Source: Flavobacterium wongokense (GTDB taxonomy: Bacteria; Bacteroidota; Bacteroidia; Flavobacteriales; Flavobacteriaceae). Taken from it: a DNA stretch of 64,000 bases. Each line of letters begins with the position of its first letter. The first letter of the stretch is position 1. The stretch spans positions 434,001-498,000 of the forward strand of contig NZ_JAKIHP010000002.1 in the NCBI RefSeq assembly GCF_021608265.1, read 5' to 3'. Shown piece after piece: positions 63,501 through 64,000 of this stretch. The position numbers and the translations under genes are program-made. The notes beneath the pieces are model-generated. The model was not told where the DNA came from. It made no database searches and worked only from the letters and a program-made list of their open reading frames with translations.

Positions 63501-64000
63501 CCTCCGCTGGAAGTCGACTTCAGGGATTTTGAAATCAAAACCATCGCCGACATCGTTCAGATGAAAAACCTAGAAATGAATGGACTGATCAATGGAAATG
63601 TGGTGTTGAAAGACTTAATGTCAAAGGTACTTTTCACTGCCACGGTAAGCATTGATGATTTCACTTTCAAAAAAGAGCTTGTTGGAAATATCAATGTCAA
63701 TGTCGATAATTATACTGCCAATACCTATACTGCTAAAATTGAACTTACAGGACAGGAAAATCAAATGAATCTTGATGGAACCTATCAGGCTACAGCAGAC
63801 AACCTCAACATGAACCTCGATATCCAAAAGCTGAACCTAAAAAGCGTTCAGGGTTTTTCTATGGAGAATATCAAAGAAGGAACAGGTTACTTTACAGGAA
63901 ACATGAAAGTTTACGGAAATGCCGGCAACCCAAAATTAGTCGGTGATTTAAAATTCAATGAAATCGGTTTCAAAGCGACCAAACTCAATGCCAAGTTCAA
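60540..64000 (+). CDS. tamB: TamB-like translocation/assembly protein, truncated by the window end
   Basis: Open from a TTG start to the end of the window, 1153 complete codons. A single N-terminal membrane anchor (LRIILWIMLSLIGLVLLAVIALQIP, about 8-32), then an AsmA/TamB-like beta-rich repeat body (VVVNKLQIAFPKDVTLQGVYFEDQ). Flavobacterial TamB proteins are around 1450-1700 aa, so the C-terminal DUF490 domain is missing here only because of the edge. There is no ATG in frame: the next stop upstream is at 60489, and TTG at 60540 directly precedes KKYFTKG, a normal cytoplasmic start. TamB spans from the inner to the outer membrane and helps lipid or outer-membrane protein transport. Confidence 0.85.
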   Translation, partial: MKKYFTKGLRIILWIMLSLIGLVLLAVIALQIPAVQNYAKGKAVAYLEDKLKTKVVVNKLQIAFPKDVTLQGVYFEDQKKDTLLSGKKIAANINLYGILFGNKVEINSVELDGIVAHVDRNKDNIFNFNYIIEAFKSPEKQDDNSPPMEFLLDKIKMDNVRIRYNDVYSNNNLKLNINHLDTRLKTFDLNQMNFEVPRFKIDGMQFSYKQGLVGNVVEPKTAKSKSPDLKLKLGTLDLSKIKVDYQDDNSKITTNIGLDKLLVKVNAFDLKTNTIDLDKIELSNANGGLALGKIPTQEDKKTAGSKSNWKVKVNEVAFEKVNFTFDNANGDAVQKGIDYRHLGIKNLNLGAERIAYNAQTISGKINAMKAEEKSGVKIESFKTDFYYGEKTAYLKDLYFKTPQSTVRNEIVIGYPSIESLSKNPGGLIVNANLNQSKIGFKDILLFAPELSNTNPFKSNPNAVVLLDTKISGKLSNLNFPKLQLSGIGATKVNASGWVVGLPDFKKAYFNLNIKNLQSSAKDVYAFVPKNTIPTNIQLPSQFSTKGTFRGTINNFSTNMDLATSSGNAKIKGSLDRRIKNREKYNLDAALDNFDLGRFLKNDSIGKITLKTEIKGTGFNPKTANAVANATIIKANYNHYTYQNLVVDGKINNGAFNANAFIKDPNLKFDLVSSGSFKDKYPKGEIHLNVDIADLNKLNLHAGPLKLRGELDADIQSADIDFLNGKASIHHLLIANDKEQFATDSINVVAVATAEKNSITLDSQFMDAEFVGKYRLSTLANSVKNSVSHYYNLKATSKNVPYGPQQLAFKVNVKSTPLLLKIVPAIKSIEPIALSGRYNSVNDTIVLNGSIPKLVYGNNTIANGMIKIDTKDDALVYNLSVDEIRNNQFLLHRTSFSGTAAKDLLDYTLLVKDYNNKDRYLIAGNLKSQNGGSEIWLDPKKLLLNYDNWKLSEDNRIRISDRGIYVTNFDLRKGDSSVIFESQNDGYNPPLEVDFRDFEIKTIADIVQMKNLEMNGLINGNVVLKDLMSKVLFTATVSIDDFTFKKELVGNINVNVDNYTANTYTAKIELTGQENQMNLDGTYQATADNLNMNLDIQKLNLKSVQGFSMENIKEGTGYFTGNMKVYGNAGNPKLVGDLKFNEIGFKATKLNAKF

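Overview
The window is a chromosomal segment of a Bacteroidota bacterium, most likely a Flavobacteriaceae member close to Flavobacterium. The clearest signs are many promoters of the Bacteroidota type (TTTG, about 17-23 nt, TANNTTTG), a type IX secretion (T9SS) C-terminal sorting domain, the bacillithiol protein YtxJ, a short MenE, a SusC/RagA-era style TonB-dependent receptor with an OMP_b-brl_3-like barrel, weak ribosome binding sites and AT-rich intergenic DNA. No tRNA, rRNA, IS element, prophage or CRISPR array is visible. Almost everything is core or housekeeping sequence; the unusual material lies between the genes.

Layout. 1-5.6 kb: Fpg/Nei glycosylase with a DUF72 partner, MFS exporter, pentapeptide-repeat protein, GMP reductase, MiaE. 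5.6-16.4 kb: glyA divergent from fahA, then gcvT with an S41 protease and a secreted coiled protein, YebC, small secreted protein, T9SS-secreted sugar dehydrogenase, NERD-domain protein. 16.4-23.3 kb: a 21-bp tandem array, cysM, oligopeptidase B, threonine aldolase, prfB (with the programmed +1 frameshift), lpxD. 23.4-28 kb: a candidate small RNA, a 44-aa membrane protein coupled to a dienelactone hydrolase, and a phosphate locus (OprP-type porin, PiT, DUF47). 28-39.4 kb: acyl-CoA carboxylase beta subunit, M1 peptidase, DoxX, menE with a CPBP protease, ArsC-like protein, TonB receptor, 57-aa membrane protein, fumC, CAP lipoprotein with a duplicated hairpin upstream. 39.7-49.2 kb: pdxH, rnz with a STAS-like partner, small secreted protein, TPR protein, gyrA, clpC. 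49.2-64 kb: three small membrane proteins (DUF421, TMEM175-like, DUF1304), hutH, the thr operon behind a threonine-rich leader peptide, a lipoprotein, ytxJ, sdaA and the first 1153 codons of a TamB-like protein that runs off the end.

Metabolically the window is rich in serine/glycine/threonine and one-carbon enzymes (glyA, gcvT, ltaE, sdaA, cysM, thrABC) and in amino acid catabolism (fahA for tyrosine, the carboxylase beta subunit probably for leucine, hutH for histidine). The most interesting signals are non-coding or very small: a 33-aa Thr leader peptide (12 Thr) on an almost leaderless transcript before thrA; a 21-bp, 7-codon-phased tandem array open on both strands; a duplicated 33-bp stem-loop upstream of a CAP lipoprotein; two copies of a dispersed element in the 5' leaders of prfB and fumC; a promoter-hairpin-terminator unit that looks like a ~70-nt RNA; and two membrane microproteins below the usual ORF length cut-off.
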